A stretch of DNA of 64,000 bases from contig DATGMF010000080.1 in the NCBI GenBank assembly GCA_035293765.1, forward strand, positions 1 through 64,000. Reading direction: 5' to 3'. Each line of letters opens with the position of its first letter. Position 1 is the first letter of the stretch. The position numbers and the translations under genes were made by a program. The notes beneath the pieces were generated by a model that made no database searches, was not told the origin of the DNA, and saw nothing but the letters and a program-made list of their open reading frames with translations. Below, piece after piece: positions 1-9,107 of the stretch. The stretch is from DASRHT01 sp035293765 (lineage in GTDB: Bacteria; Chloroflexota; Ktedonobacteria; Ktedonobacterales; Ktedonobacteraceae).

Positions 1-1
1 T

Positions 2-2134
2 GTGAGCGTGGCCCTGGCGATGTTGGGCAAGCTGTGGCTGGCGGGTGCGGTGGTCCCCTGGCAGAGCTTGTGGCAAGATGAGCGGCGTTTGCGCATTCCC
101 CTGCCCACCTATCCTTTCGAGCGCCAACGCTACTGGATTGAGCCTAAAAAGATGCGTTTTGTGGCGGAGGAGGCGGGCTCAAAAATAGAGGCGTTCATCA
201 ATAATACGATGGAGCGCAAAGGCGATATGGCCGATTGGTTCTACCTTCCTTCCTGGAAGCAGACGCTGCCATCCCAGCCTGTGGAAACCCTGACCGCGGC
301 GGATGAGCGCTGCTGGATCGTCTTCGCTGATGAGTGCGGACTTGGTACACGGATGAAGCAGAAGCTGGCAAGCTATGCTGTGCCGGTGGTTATGGTGACG
401 CCTGGAGATGGCTTTGCCAGGATCGATCAAGACACGTATCGCGTGCATCCGAGCAATCCAGAGGATTACGCAGCCCTTTTGCGCGCGGTAATGGCTAGCG
501 GTCATATGCCTGATCACATCCTCCACCTCTGGACGGTCTCTGCGGATGAAGAGCAGGAGCAGGATATGCGCGCGTATACTGCTCGTATCCTGCAACTCGG
601 CTTCTATAGTCTGATCAGTCTGGTGCAAACATTGAGCAACGTGGGAGTGGAACATTGTCAAATCTCGCTGGTCTCCAACCATTTGCACGATGTCACGGGC
701 ACCGATCAGCTCTGCCCTGCTAAAGCGACCGTGCTCGGCCCGATACGCGTCATTCCGCAGGAGTATGCGCATGTCAGTTGCCGCAGCATCGATGTAATCG
801 TGCCGCCGCCTGGAAGCTGGCAGGAAGAGCTGCTGATCGATCAACTTGTCTGCGAAGCCGGCGTGTGCAGTTCTGACAGGGTGATTGCTTTCAGAGGCGC
901 ACACCGCTGGACGCAAATTTTTGAGCCCGCCCGCTTGCAAGGGAGAGCGACGCTGCCGCCGGCTCTGCGTGAAGGTGGGACGTATCTGATCCTGGGCGGA
1001 TTGGGGGGCATCGGTCAGGCCATAGCTGCCCACCTCGCTCAGAGGGTACGCGCCCGCCTGGTCTTAACGAGTCGCTCAGGGCTTCCCCCTCGCGAGAGTT
1101 GGGGCGCAGTATTAGCGCAACATAGCGAGGATGCCGAGATTGCGCGGCGCATACGCCAGGTGCAGGCTCTTGAGGAGCAAGGGACCGACGTCCTTGTCTT
1201 TGCCGCCGATGTTACCGATGCGGATCAGGTTCACCACGTTATCGAGCAAACAATCGAGACATACGGCGCGCTTCATGGCGTGATTCATGTCGCGGCGCTG
1301 CCACCGGAGGGACAGATCCAGCTCAAAGATCCCGCGATAGCAGCTAAAATCCTGGCTCCTAAAGTAGAGGGCACGCTGATCCTGGATCAGGCTTTACGTC
1401 AGCACCAGCTTGACTTCATGCTGCTCTTCTCGTCTATCAGCGCCGTGACTGGCGGCCTGGGCGAGGTTGATTATTGTGCCGCCAATTCGTTTCTGGATGC
1501 CTTCGCGCACTTCAAGAAATCCAGAGCGTCTTATCCGGTGATCTCGATCAACTGGAATCACTGGCAATGGGACGCCTGGTCGGCTGGGTTGGCAGATTTC
1601 CCTAAAGAGGCTCAGATTTTCTTCAATGAGCGCAGGCGCAAATATGGCATTACCTTTGAAGAAGGCATGGAGGCTATCGAACGCATCTTATCCTATCGCC
1701 TGCCACAGGTCCTCGTATCGCCGCAGGACTTGCCCGATGTGGTTGAAGGGATCAAGGATGTCTCTATCGAGATGCTGATCGAGATGCTCAAACGGTACCG
1801 GCAAGCATCATCTCAGGGAGGATATGCTCGTCCGGTCCTGGGCACGCCCTATGTCGCGCCCGAAAGCGAGGTGGAACAGGAGGTCGCGGCGATCTGGACC
1901 AGATTGCTGGGCATCGAAGAGATCGGTATCCACGATAACTTCTTCGAGCTAGGGGGACATTCGCTGATGGGGACGCAGTTGATGGGGCATTTACGCCAGG
2001 CGTTCCAGGTTAATCTCCCATTGGCGGCCCTCTTCGACGCTCCCACCGTGGCCGAACTGGCATTGCTCATTGAGGTCACCATCCTGGAAGAGATCGAAAG
2101 CATGCCCGAGGAAGAAGTGGAGAACCTGGTATAA
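2..2134 (+). CDS. Modular type I polyketide synthase, C-terminal end (KR-ACP), partial
   Basis: The gene enters from the left edge, so its start lies outside the window. The visible 710 residues begin with the linker that normally follows an acyltransferase domain (LPTYPFERQRYWIE near residue 45), so an AT was probably encoded upstream in cis. A ketoreductase follows, with the NADPH motif GGLGGIG near residue 336 and the S-Y-N type active-site stretch around LLFSSIS and DYCAANSFLD near residues 475-500. An acyl carrier domain ends the protein, with the phosphopantetheine serine in FFELGGHSLMG near residue 655. There is no thioesterase, so the chain is probably handed to another module or protein. 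This is a separate assembly line from the type II PKS further right, unless the two clusters cooperate. Confidence 0.93.
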   Translation: MSVALAMLGKLWLAGAVVPWQSLWQDERRLRIPLPTYPFERQRYWIEPKKMRFVAEEAGSKIEAFINNTMERKGDMADWFYLPSWKQTLPSQPVETLTAADERCWIVFADECGLGTRMKQKLASYAVPVVMVTPGDGFARIDQDTYRVHPSNPEDYAALLRAVMASGHMPDHILHLWTVSADEEQEQDMRAYTARILQLGFYSLISLVQTLSNVGVEHCQISLVSNHLHDVTGTDQLCPAKATVLGPIRVIPQEYAHVSCRSIDVIVPPPGSWQEELLIDQLVCEAGVCSSDRVIAFRGAHRWTQIFEPARLQGRATLPPALREGGTYLILGGLGGIGQAIAAHLAQRVRARLVLTSRSGLPPRESWGAVLAQHSEDAEIARRIRQVQALEEQGTDVLVFAADVTDADQVHHVIEQTIETYGALHGVIHVAALPPEGQIQLKDPAIAAKILAPKVEGTLILDQALRQHQLDFMLLFSSISAVTGGLGEVDYCAANSFLDAFAHFKKSRASYPVISINWNHWQWDAWSAGLADFPKEAQIFFNERRRKYGITFEEGMEAIERILSYRLPQVLVSPQDLPDVVEGIKDVSIEMLIEMLKRYRQASSQGGYARPVLGTPYVAPESEVEQEVAAIWTRLLGIEEIGIHDNFFELGGHSLMGTQLMGHLRQAFQVNLPLAALFDAPTVAELALLIEVTILEEIESMPEEEVENLV

Positions 2135-2145
2135 ACGCTTGGAAC

Positions 2146-2176
2146 CGTGGTGGGGACCCGATTTATCCCCACCACG
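2146..2176. terminator. Hairpin just after the type I PKS gene
   Basis: Two 11-base arms (2146-2156 and 2166-2176) pair perfectly around a 9-base loop, 12 bases after the PKS stop codon. There is no T-run, so it may be a REP-like palindrome acting as an mRNA end. The loop contains the CGATTTATC core also seen in other repeats in this window. Confidence 0.5.
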
Positions 2177-2213
2177 CGTCGGGGGTCAAGGGGGGTCCGT
2201 GGAGTTAGGGTGA

Positions 2214-2240
2214 AGGGACAAGCGCGAGGCATTGCCCCTA
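2214..2240 (-). repeat. REP-like repeat, type A (copy 1)
   Basis: A near-copy, on the minus strand, of the short palindromic unit TAGGGGCAATGCCTTGCGC that recurs at 16237, 19579, 19689, 19756 and 38826. The GGGGCAA and TTGCCCC ends can pair into a small hairpin. Confidence 0.6.
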
Positions 2241-2266
2241 TCCGTGAACATGATGCGGGTGTCTGG

Positions 2267-2512
2267 TTAGTTGTTTTTCAGCAGGAGAAAGGCGACCAGC
2301 GCCATGATGAGCGCGAGCGTCACGCCGATGGCGAAGGTGATCTGCGGAGTGATCCAGAGACCCACCAGCGCCTGCACCAGCGGGCCGAACATGATGACAA
2401 GCGAGATGGCTGAGCCGCGCATACCCATCACCTGACCGCGATTCTCGTCGGAAGTAGCAGCCAGATAAACGCTGCCCATCGCTGGCTCGACGTTTGAGCG
2501 AGCCCGCCTGCT
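2267..2512 (-). pseudogene. Remnant of an MFS transporter (C-terminal part)
   Basis: An open frame of about 80 codons encodes a sequence typical of the end of a 12-helix MFS pump: an EPAMGSVYLAATSDENRG loop followed by two hydrophobic helices and a charged tail. An in-frame stop lies directly upstream at 2513-2515, and nothing matching the missing helices is visible, so the gene has lost its first two thirds. It lies next to a REP-like repeat and a hairpin, which suggests local rearrangement after the PKS gene. It might still be translated from ATG 2479, but a two-helix product would not be a working transporter. Confidence 0.6.
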
Positions 2513-2887
2513 CTACCTGTTTTTAATGCTATCAACGCAAGGGTAACACAATTACTCATTCCATTTGTCTTCCCTTATTACGGTATAGTCTTGCATAATC
2601 GCTTGCAAAATGCAAGGGAAAGAGAGAGCATGTGCTTTTCGCCACGAAAGAGCATGGGAAAGCCACAACTTATTGGCGTTTAAAGTCAACTATATACCTG
2701 GAAGGGGTCGGCGTTGGTCAAAAGCTATGTGGGTTTGCACGTAGAGCCGACTCTCTTACCCCTGTTTTTACCTGGACAAAAGTCAGCAGATAATTTATAG
2801 TAATAACAAGTTATCAAAAGTTGGTATATAACAGCACCTTTAATAGATTCGTCCAATTATTTTCTTAACCCAGAGGCATATCCCATC
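2513..2887. other. Intergenic region without a gene
   Basis: No coding frame of credible quality is seen. The second half is AT-rich (about 2780-2870) and probably carries the promoter of the dehydrogenase gene that follows, but no single -35/-10 pair stands out. Confidence 0.5.
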
Positions 2888-3862
2888 ATGGAAGAGACCC
2901 TGAACATTCTTACGAATGTAAATCTGCATCCATCTCTCCTAGAAGCCATTGAGCAGGCGGCTGCCCCTGCACGCGTGTGGAAAGAGATGGATAAAGAGCG
3001 ATTCTGGCAAAAGTTACCAGACGCTCATATTCTTTTTGGCTCTCGCTTTCCACCACGAACAGGCCAGGCTCCTCAACTTCGCTGGGTGCAACTCTTCAGT
3101 GCAGGAGCAGATCTCCTTAATGGAAGCGACATCATCGAAAGTAATGTTTTAATTACTACCGTAAGTGGCGCTCACTCTATCGCGGTCAGCGAGCATGTGA
3201 TAAGCCTGATGCTACTTTTTACCCGTCATTGGCCTCAGCTACTGGCTTTACAACAGGCAGGACATTGGGCACGCAGAGATGAATGGTCCGAACTGCTAGA
3301 TTATGAACTTTTTGGGCGAACCGTCGCCATTATTGGGCTGGGGAACATTGGTCGCCGTGTCGCACAGCTCTGCAAGGCTCTTGGCCTCAGGGTACTGGCT
3401 AGCAGCCGCACAATTCCAGATGGAGGAAGTGACTACAACGTAGATCAGTTTTTTGTAGCGGAAAATCTCCATGCGATGCTTGGTCAGGCTCATTTCGTAG
3501 TTATCTGTGTACCATCAACCGCCCTGACAAGGCATCTCATTGCTGAAGCTGAATTGCGTGCGATGCGTCCAGATGCCTTCCTCATTAATATTTCCCGGGG
3601 CGCGGTTCTTGACCAGGAAATGTTGCTTAAAGCTCTTGATCAAGGATGGCTCAGGGGAGCAGGGCTCGATGTTGTTGAAGAAGAACCCTTGCCGGATGGT
3701 CATCCCATTCTCACGCATCCTAAAATTGTTGTCAGCCCCCATATTGCCGGGTGGACAAAACGCTATGCAGAGCATGCTGTAGCGGTGTTTTGTAACAATC
3801 TCAAGCTCTTTCGTAAAGGTGAACCGTTACGTAACATCTATGATCGGCAGCGCAGTTATTGA
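2888..3862 (+). CDS. D-2-hydroxyacid dehydrogenase (phosphoglycerate dehydrogenase-like)
   Basis: A 324-residue NAD-dependent oxidoreductase of the D-isomer-specific 2-hydroxyacid dehydrogenase family, which reduces 2-oxoacids or oxidises D-2-hydroxyacids. The dinucleotide-binding fold is marked by AIIGLGNIGRRV near residue 152. The catalytic Arg is in INISRGAVLD, the Glu in GLDVVEEEPLP and the acid/base His in SPHIAGW. The length is normal for a stand-alone enzyme without an ACT regulatory domain. The start ATG follows an AGAGG at 2872. It converges on the thioesterase gene with a 28-base gap. The substrate cannot be told from sequence; a role in the polyketide pathway is possible but unsupported. 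Confidence 0.88.
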   Translation: MEETLNILTNVNLHPSLLEAIEQAAAPARVWKEMDKERFWQKLPDAHILFGSRFPPRTGQAPQLRWVQLFSAGADLLNGSDIIESNVLITTVSGAHSIAVSEHVISLMLLFTRHWPQLLALQQAGHWARRDEWSELLDYELFGRTVAIIGLGNIGRRVAQLCKALGLRVLASSRTIPDGGSDYNVDQFFVAENLHAMLGQAHFVVICVPSTALTRHLIAEAELRAMRPDAFLINISRGAVLDQEMLLKALDQGWLRGAGLDVVEEEPLPDGHPILTHPKIVVSPHIAGWTKRYAEHAVAVFCNNLKLFRKGEPLRNIYDRQRSY

Positions 3863-3890
3863 CGGCTCAATAACTACCAGCCAGGATAGA

Positions 3891-4721
3891 TCACCGTTCT
3901 AGCAACGGTTGCAGTTCCTGCTTTACTAGCTGCCAGAGCGGTTGCGGCGTCGTACGAAAGTAGAAATGGCCGCCAGGCAACAGGTGCAGGCGGAACTGTT
4001 TGCTGGTCTGTTCGCGCCAGGCCGCCAGCACATCGCGCCCGGCCCTGGTATCCTCTAGCCCACCAAAGGCCGTGATGGGAATGGCAAGCGGCTTGCTGGC
4101 GATATGATGATAGGTTTCGCAAATGGAGAAATCTGCCCGCATCAGTGGCAAGATCAACCGCCGCAGCTCTGGATCTTCCAGCACCCCTTGCTGCGTCCCA
4201 TTCAACTCGATCATCTTGCGAACGAGCGGCTCATCTGCCAGCGTGTGCAACGACTCGGGATTGGGGATCTGGGGGGCGCGATACGCCGATAGCAACAGGT
4301 GCGCGGGCAAAGGATAGCCCTTCTTGAGCAACCGATGCGTCAAGCCAAAGCTGATCAAGGCTCCCATACTGTGACCAAAGAACGCGAATGGCTTGCTGGA
4401 CGCGGGGGAAGGCGATAAATCGCCCGAGGACGCGCTAAAGCGGGTCCCTACGGGGTTCGGTGCAGTAAAATAGGGCAGCAAAGCTTCGCAGAGTTCCTCT
4501 ATCAATCCATCAAATTGCGAGCAAGGAGGCTCTTTCATGCGATTCTCGCGCCCTGGCAACTGCACCGGATAGACTTCCATATCCGGCGCAAAGGCGTTGA
4601 TCCAGGGAACATACATGGAAGCGCCCCCGCCAGCCGAAGGAAAGCAAAACAGACGCAGACGAGCGCCCTCATGCCGCCTGGCATTGAATATCCACAAATT
4701 AGCATTGCGTCCTGATTGCAT
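3891..4721 (-). CDS. Type II thioesterase (editing), with an in-frame insertion
   Basis: A 276-residue alpha/beta hydrolase of the external thioesterase family that clears stalled or wrong acyl groups from carrier proteins. It shows the family start (LRLFCFPSAGGGASMYVPW), the nucleophile elbow FFGHSMGALISF, the acid region TAFGGLEDTRA and the catalytic His in LLPGGHFYF. Between LLPYF and KPFAFFGHS there are about 24 extra residues (roughly 87-110) not expected in the family. They are encoded by two adjacent small palindromes that resemble the REP-like repeats of this window. The start ATG has AAGGAA upstream. It is transcribed away from accC and may serve the type I PKS, the type II PKS, or both. 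Confidence 0.9.
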   Translation of the reverse strand: MQSGRNANLWIFNARRHEGARLRLFCFPSAGGGASMYVPWINAFAPDMEVYPVQLPGRENRMKEPPCSQFDGLIEELCEALLPYFTAPNPVGTRFSASSGDLSPSPASSKPFAFFGHSMGALISFGLTHRLLKKGYPLPAHLLLSAYRAPQIPNPESLHTLADEPLVRKMIELNGTQQGVLEDPELRRLILPLMRADFSICETYHHIASKPLAIPITAFGGLEDTRAGRDVLAAWREQTSKQFRLHLLPGGHFYFRTTPQPLWQLVKQELQPLLER

Positions 4722-5025
4722 ATCTTCGTTCCTTATATATTACGTTGATAAACCCTCTCTATCTTTTGTGCTTCTGTAAGAGTACTACAAGAGAGATGAG
4801 TTGTCATGCTCCACAAGGCGTATTTTTCTCCGCATCCTGAGGCACGCTTGATAGGGTCGGAAGGCGCAACGACAAGGTACTATGCGCCAAATTTACCACG
4901 CTGCTAACTGATCGGCAAGTGAGATGCTTATGCTGTATGGATGGGAAGTGTATCCTGAGCACCATTGATATTCTATATTAAAGAAGGGAGACCTGGAGGT
5001 TCGCACACCTTCATGGAGATCGCCA
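4722..5025. other. Divergent intergenic region between thioesterase and accC
   Basis: About 300 bases without a gene that must hold both promoters. A TATGCT lies at 4929-4934, but no TGCGAAG repeats precede it, so it was not counted with the SARP-type promoters found elsewhere. Confidence 0.4.
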
Positions 5026-6399
5026 ATGTTTCGCACCATCTTAATCGCCAACCGTGGAGAGATCGCCCTGCGTGTCATTCGCGCCTGCCGCGAAATGGGT
5101 ATACGCAGCGTCATCGTCCACTCGGAAGCCGATAGAGACTCTCTGCCGGTACGTGCTGCTGACCAGCACATTTGCATTGGACCAGGACCAAGCAGCAAAA
5201 GTTACTTGCAGAAGCTCAATATTCTCAGCGCAGCCGTCATCTCGCAGGCCGAGGCCATTCATCCAGGCTATGGATTCCTTTCAGAAAATACGAGTTTTGT
5301 AGAGATGTGTGCGGATATGAACATTACGTTTATCGGCCCGTCGGCCAGCGCAATGGCTATCATGGGCGACAAAGTATCCGCCCGTCTTGCAATGGAGCGA
5401 GCCGGACTGCCCATGCTGCCCGGCACCCCTGTGATCCGCTCGCTGGCCGATGGGCTGAAGGCAGCCAAAGAGATCGGCTTTCCCCTGATGCTCAAGGCGG
5501 TGGCCGGTGGTGGGGGACGCGGTATCCGCCTGGTCAAGAAGCCAGAGGAGTTTGAGCGCACCTTCTTGCTGGCGCAAAACGAGGCGCGCGAAGCCTTCCG
5601 CGACGATGGCATTTACCTCGAACGCTATCTGGAGCGAGCGCGCCACGTCGAAATCCAGGTGCTCCTCGACCAGCACGGCAACGGCATCCATCTCGGCGAG
5701 CGCAATTGTTCATGTCAGAGGCGCAACCAGAAAGTGCTCGAAGAAGCTCCCAGCCCGCATCTGCCCGCCGAGCTGCGCCATGAAATGGGCACGAAAGCCG
5801 TGCAAGCGGCTCTGGCAGTCGGGTATAGCAACGCGGGCACGATGGAGTTCCTGGTCGATGAGCAGAACCGCTTTTACTTTATGGAGATGAATACCCGCCT
5901 GCAAGTGGAGCATCCCGTGACCGAGCAGGTCACAAACTTCGATCTGGTGAAAGAGCAGATTCGCATCGCCGCCGGTTTCCCCCTCAGCATTCGCCAGGAG
6001 GATGTGCAGTTCAACTATCACGCCATCGAGTGCCGTATCACTGCCGAGAATGCCGAAGCCGACTTTCGCCCCGAAACCGGCACGGTCACGCATCTTGTCA
6101 TGCCAGGTGGGCCAGGCGTGCGCATCGACAGCCACCTCTATCCAGGCTACACGGTGCCTCCCCATTACGACTCTTTGCTGGCAAAGCTCATCGTCTGGGG
6201 CAAAACCAGGGAAGAGGCGATTATTAGAGCCAGGCGGGCGCTGGACGAATACGTGATCGAGGGTCTGCCCACAACGATCCCGTTCTTGAGACGTCTGCTC
6301 GACCATCCATGTTTTGTGCAAGGTGAGGCATACACGCGTTTTATCCAGGAAGAAGCTGTCGCCTTAGGCATAGAACAACCAGGCGCAAAAACAGCTTGA
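5026..6399 (+). CDS. accC: Acetyl-CoA carboxylase, biotin carboxylase subunit
   Basis: A 457-residue stand-alone biotin carboxylase that carboxylates biotin on the carrier protein with ATP and bicarbonate, the first half-reaction making malonyl-CoA. It opens with the family signature ILIANRGEIALRVIRAC, has the glycine-rich ATP-grasp loop GGGGRGIRLV near residue 160, and the MEMNTRLQVEHPVTE stretch holding metal and bicarbonate residues near 285-300. The length matches the bacterial enzyme. It is split from accA/accD, which sit 42 kb away beside fabD, and no biotin carrier (AccB) gene was found in the window. It probably boosts malonyl-CoA for polyketide synthesis. Confidence 0.93.
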   Translation: MFRTILIANRGEIALRVIRACREMGIRSVIVHSEADRDSLPVRAADQHICIGPGPSSKSYLQKLNILSAAVISQAEAIHPGYGFLSENTSFVEMCADMNITFIGPSASAMAIMGDKVSARLAMERAGLPMLPGTPVIRSLADGLKAAKEIGFPLMLKAVAGGGGRGIRLVKKPEEFERTFLLAQNEAREAFRDDGIYLERYLERARHVEIQVLLDQHGNGIHLGERNCSCQRRNQKVLEEAPSPHLPAELRHEMGTKAVQAALAVGYSNAGTMEFLVDEQNRFYFMEMNTRLQVEHPVTEQVTNFDLVKEQIRIAAGFPLSIRQEDVQFNYHAIECRITAENAEADFRPETGTVTHLVMPGGPGVRIDSHLYPGYTVPPHYDSLLAKLIVWGKTREEAIIRARRALDEYVIEGLPTTIPFLRRLLDHPCFVQGEAYTRFIQEEAVALGIEQPGAKTA

Positions 6400-6432
6400 T
6401 AAGGGAATAACTCGAAAAACTGCTGCTAACGG

Positions 6433-6461
6433 TTGTGGCTGGAAAAACCATATGATACAAT
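6433..6461 (+). promoter_or_regulatory. Candidate sigma70-type promoter of the SARP-TPR gene
   Basis: TTGTGG and TACAAT are separated by 17 bases, 46 bases before the start codon. A related stretch ending in GATACAATCT recurs at 9258-9286 with no intact gene behind it. Confidence 0.45.
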
Positions 6462-6506
6462 CTCCTGTGCGACCGACCTACCGATTTTAGCGGGAGGAAG
6501 AAAGTG

Positions 6507-8345
6507 ATGCAGTTTGAGGAGGATATTGCCCCTTCGTGCCAGCTCCGGGTCTGTTTATACGGCCCATTGGATGTGTGGCAGCGAGAAGCGGCTGGCACCT
6601 GGACACTCGTGGCAAAAGATGCCTGGGGCAAGGGACGCGCAGCCCGCAGTGTCTTCAAGCGGCTGCTGACCGCTCCAGGCCGACGACTTGCACGCGGGAC
6701 CATGCAGGATGATCTCTGGCCCGACAGCGACAATTTTGAGCTTGCCGACAATACGGTGTATAATGCCATCAACCGGATTCGCCGCGTGATCGGCAAAACC
6801 GCGCTCAGAACGATTGAGGCCGCCTATGAACTGGCGGACCAATCGCTGATCTGGACGGATCGCGACGCCTGTGAAGCCCTGCTCAAAGAGGCGGAGAACC
6901 AGGGCCGCAGCTCGCTTCAAGCTCTTCCCCTGTTAGAGCGGGCGCTTGGCTATCTGGAACGAGGCGAGTTGCTGGAAGGGGAAAGCGGAACGTGGGTTTA
7001 CAGCCTGCGCAAGCACAGCGAAGATCGACTGCGCCAATGCCGCCTGTGGCTGGCGCAAGCCTACGAGGAGCAGGGCAAGCTCTGGCAAGCGGGCGAGCAA
7101 TACCGCGCAATGGTCCTGAAAGAGCCGCCGGACGAAGAAGCGTTGCAGCACTGGCTAGAAATGCTTGTGCGGCATGGCAAACGGCAGGAAGCTGTGAAGT
7201 GCTATCGGGATACGAAAGAGGCGTGGGAAGCGCGCGGGTTTACGCTTTCATCCGCAATAGAACAGGCCGCTATCTTTCTGAACGAACAGCCATATAGAGA
7301 ACTGTTCGTATCTCCTCAGACGGCACAAAGTAGCATAGGCAACCATCAGGCAAAAGACACAGACATCGTTCGCCGACAACTACTTCAAGGCTTTTTAGGG
7401 ATTGCTGGCGCTCCTTTATTTTCAGGGCGGATATCATCAATCAGTACAGATATGCTTCCCCTTTTTGCAGTATTGACAGATGTATGTCGTCAGTTGAGTC
7501 AAGGGAACGAACTCAGCATAGCAGAGCAAATTCTCTGGACCTATCTTCCGAAGATAGAGCTTCTTGCACGAGTTTCTTCTGAAAAGCAAAAAGAGGCTGC
7601 ACATATTACTTCACAAGGATATCTTCTCGCAGCTTCACTTGTTGGGCATCGAGATAACCTGTTAAGCCGTTTGCATTACAGCGAACAGGCATTACACTTT
7701 GGGAAACTAGCGGACAACCTCAATTTACAGGTGGTCGCTATGCGGCAGATCGCAATTAGTTTTGACTATTTGGGACATCCCGATCAAGTATTAGGCGTCT
7801 ATCAGCAGGCACTTCCCCGCTTAAATGATGTATCTCCTCTTCTCCAAGCTTGCATCTATGCCGACCTGTCTGGCACTTATACACAACTCAAACAAGAAAA
7901 AGAGGCGAAACGCTTTCTGCGCCTGGCTTATGAGCAGTTTCCCACATATCAGGAGAAAGAAGAAGAGTTTCTTTCAACCATTTGCCGATATGCGACATTG
8001 ATACTCTGTGAAGGACTCCATCACCTAAACTTTAATCGGCCACGCGAAGCAGCAAGAGTATTTGCGCAAATAGACGGATTACGCCCCAAATTATCTTTAC
8101 CAGAACGAATACGTCTTGATTTGCTCAATTGTCAGGCTGAGACGTTTTGGGCTTTGGGGGATTTAGAGCAAGCATGCCTCTACCTTGAGACAGCCATACA
8201 GTCATCGACCGCACTCGGAAGTGAACGACGGTTGAAAGAATCGTTTACGCTCTTTCAGCAAATGCAACGGACATGGCAAAGAGAACCATGCTTTGTAAAG
8301 TTACAAAGCCTCTTCCCGAATCATTTTGTTAAGGATATCCAATAG
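6507..8345 (+). CDS. SARP/BTAD-type transcriptional regulator with TPR C-terminus
   Basis: About 612 residues. The N-terminal 100 form an OmpR-type winged helix (RVCLYGPLDVW, then KRLLTAPGRRLARGTMQDDLWPD), and the next 160 a bacterial transcriptional activator domain with TPR-like helices, the layout of SARP pathway activators. From about residue 275 a different, AT-richer part begins (RRQLLQGFLGIAGAPLF) followed by TPR-like helices, of a kind I recall from Ktedonobacteria HTH-TPR regulators. The gene may therefore be a chimera of two regulator types. ATG 6507 is preferred over GTG 6504 because GGGAGG ends 9 bases before it. Its last 45 bases overlap the convergent nucleotidyltransferase gene. 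Confidence 0.8.
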   Translation: MQFEEDIAPSCQLRVCLYGPLDVWQREAAGTWTLVAKDAWGKGRAARSVFKRLLTAPGRRLARGTMQDDLWPDSDNFELADNTVYNAINRIRRVIGKTALRTIEAAYELADQSLIWTDRDACEALLKEAENQGRSSLQALPLLERALGYLERGELLEGESGTWVYSLRKHSEDRLRQCRLWLAQAYEEQGKLWQAGEQYRAMVLKEPPDEEALQHWLEMLVRHGKRQEAVKCYRDTKEAWEARGFTLSSAIEQAAIFLNEQPYRELFVSPQTAQSSIGNHQAKDTDIVRRQLLQGFLGIAGAPLFSGRISSISTDMLPLFAVLTDVCRQLSQGNELSIAEQILWTYLPKIELLARVSSEKQKEAAHITSQGYLLAASLVGHRDNLLSRLHYSEQALHFGKLADNLNLQVVAMRQIAISFDYLGHPDQVLGVYQQALPRLNDVSPLLQACIYADLSGTYTQLKQEKEAKRFLRLAYEQFPTYQEKEEEFLSTICRYATLILCEGLHHLNFNRPREAARVFAQIDGLRPKLSLPERIRLDLLNCQAETFWALGDLEQACLYLETAIQSSTALGSERRLKESFTLFQQMQRTWQREPCFVKLQSLFPNHFVKDIQ

Positions 8346-9107
8346 AGGCTCGATCACTTTCCAATGTTCGGAGGAGAGATACGGCTGAAGAAGTCGAACT
8401 GTTTCTTTATATAAAGCAAGTGCAGCAACGCTCCTGTTCTCAATAGAAGGAACAATGGTCGGATCTATACCCGCAGCTCGATTATGATATCGCGTCCAGG
8501 ATGAATCAGTGCCAACAGATTGCTGTACCTGATGGTAATACGTATTCCCACTTTTTACCAGTACACCACGCTGCACCGCAATTGCATCCGTTGATGCTGA
8601 AAATAGTTCGAGCGTCATGTCCATCAGAGCTATCCTGTCATTGAGTAATTGCGCCCTCTGGAGATGGAGTACCATTTCAGTCTGCTCTAGGAGTAGCTGG
8701 CTTGCATAAGCATTTGCAGCTTCTTGTAAAGGTTCCCAACGAAAAGCCTGCGTCTCTTGTTGAAAAGCACGAAAACTCGTATCTTTTTCCAAAAGGATAC
8801 GCGCCTCCTGGACCCCACACGCACGAAAAATAGCCTCTTCTGGAGTTGTCAGCCACTGGCGATAGACAGAAAGCGGGCGACTTGAGAAACTGACCAAGTA
8901 CCCATCATGCCAGATGTACCGCTTACGGCGGGGAAGTGCAGAATTCTCCTGAATAATCCGCACAATGTCAACATCACTATAAGGGGGAGTAGCATCACCA
9001 CGCGCATAACTACCATGCAAGATAATGGTCGTAACGCTCTCTTCGTCTAACTCGGCAACAAGCCGGGAAAGAAACTCGTCAGATAGCTGTTTATCCTTCT
9101 CTGCCAT
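8301..9107 (-). CDS. Nucleotidyltransferase-domain protein (antibiotic-nucleotidylating type)
   Basis: A 268-residue protein whose first 60 residues carry the DNA polymerase beta-like nucleotidyltransferase motif GSYARGDATPPYSDVDIV, with the GS and paired Asp residues that bind Mg-NTP. The rest is helical, as in aminoglycoside or lincosamide nucleotidyltransferases and their uncharacterised relatives. It could modify an antibiotic or another small molecule, but the substrate is unknown. AGGTGA precedes the ATG. The 3' end overlaps the convergent SARP-TPR gene by 45 bases, and the DNA here is more AT-rich than the biosynthetic genes, hinting at separate acquisition. Confidence 0.75.
   Translation of the reverse strand: MAEKDKQLSDEFLSRLVAELDEESVTTIILHGSYARGDATPPYSDVDIVRIIQENSALPRRKRYIWHDGYLVSFSSRPLSVYRQWLTTPEEAIFRACGVQEARILLEKDTSFRAFQQETQAFRWEPLQEAANAYASQLLLEQTEMVLHLQRAQLLNDRIALMDMTLELFSASTDAIAVQRGVLVKSGNTYYHQVQQSVGTDSSWTRYHNRAAGIDPTIVPSIENRSVAALALYKETVRLLQPYLSSEHWKVIEPLLDILNKMIREEAL

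Noticed and set aside
179..1033. 284-codon open frame opposite the type I PKS gene
   Set aside because: It lies wholly inside a well-supported KR region on the other strand, has no domain, and the composition is that of an antisense shadow.
4929..4934. TATGCT upstream of accC considered as a fifth SARP-type promoter
   Set aside because: No TGCGAAG heptamers occur at the required 11-bp phase and 21-base distance.
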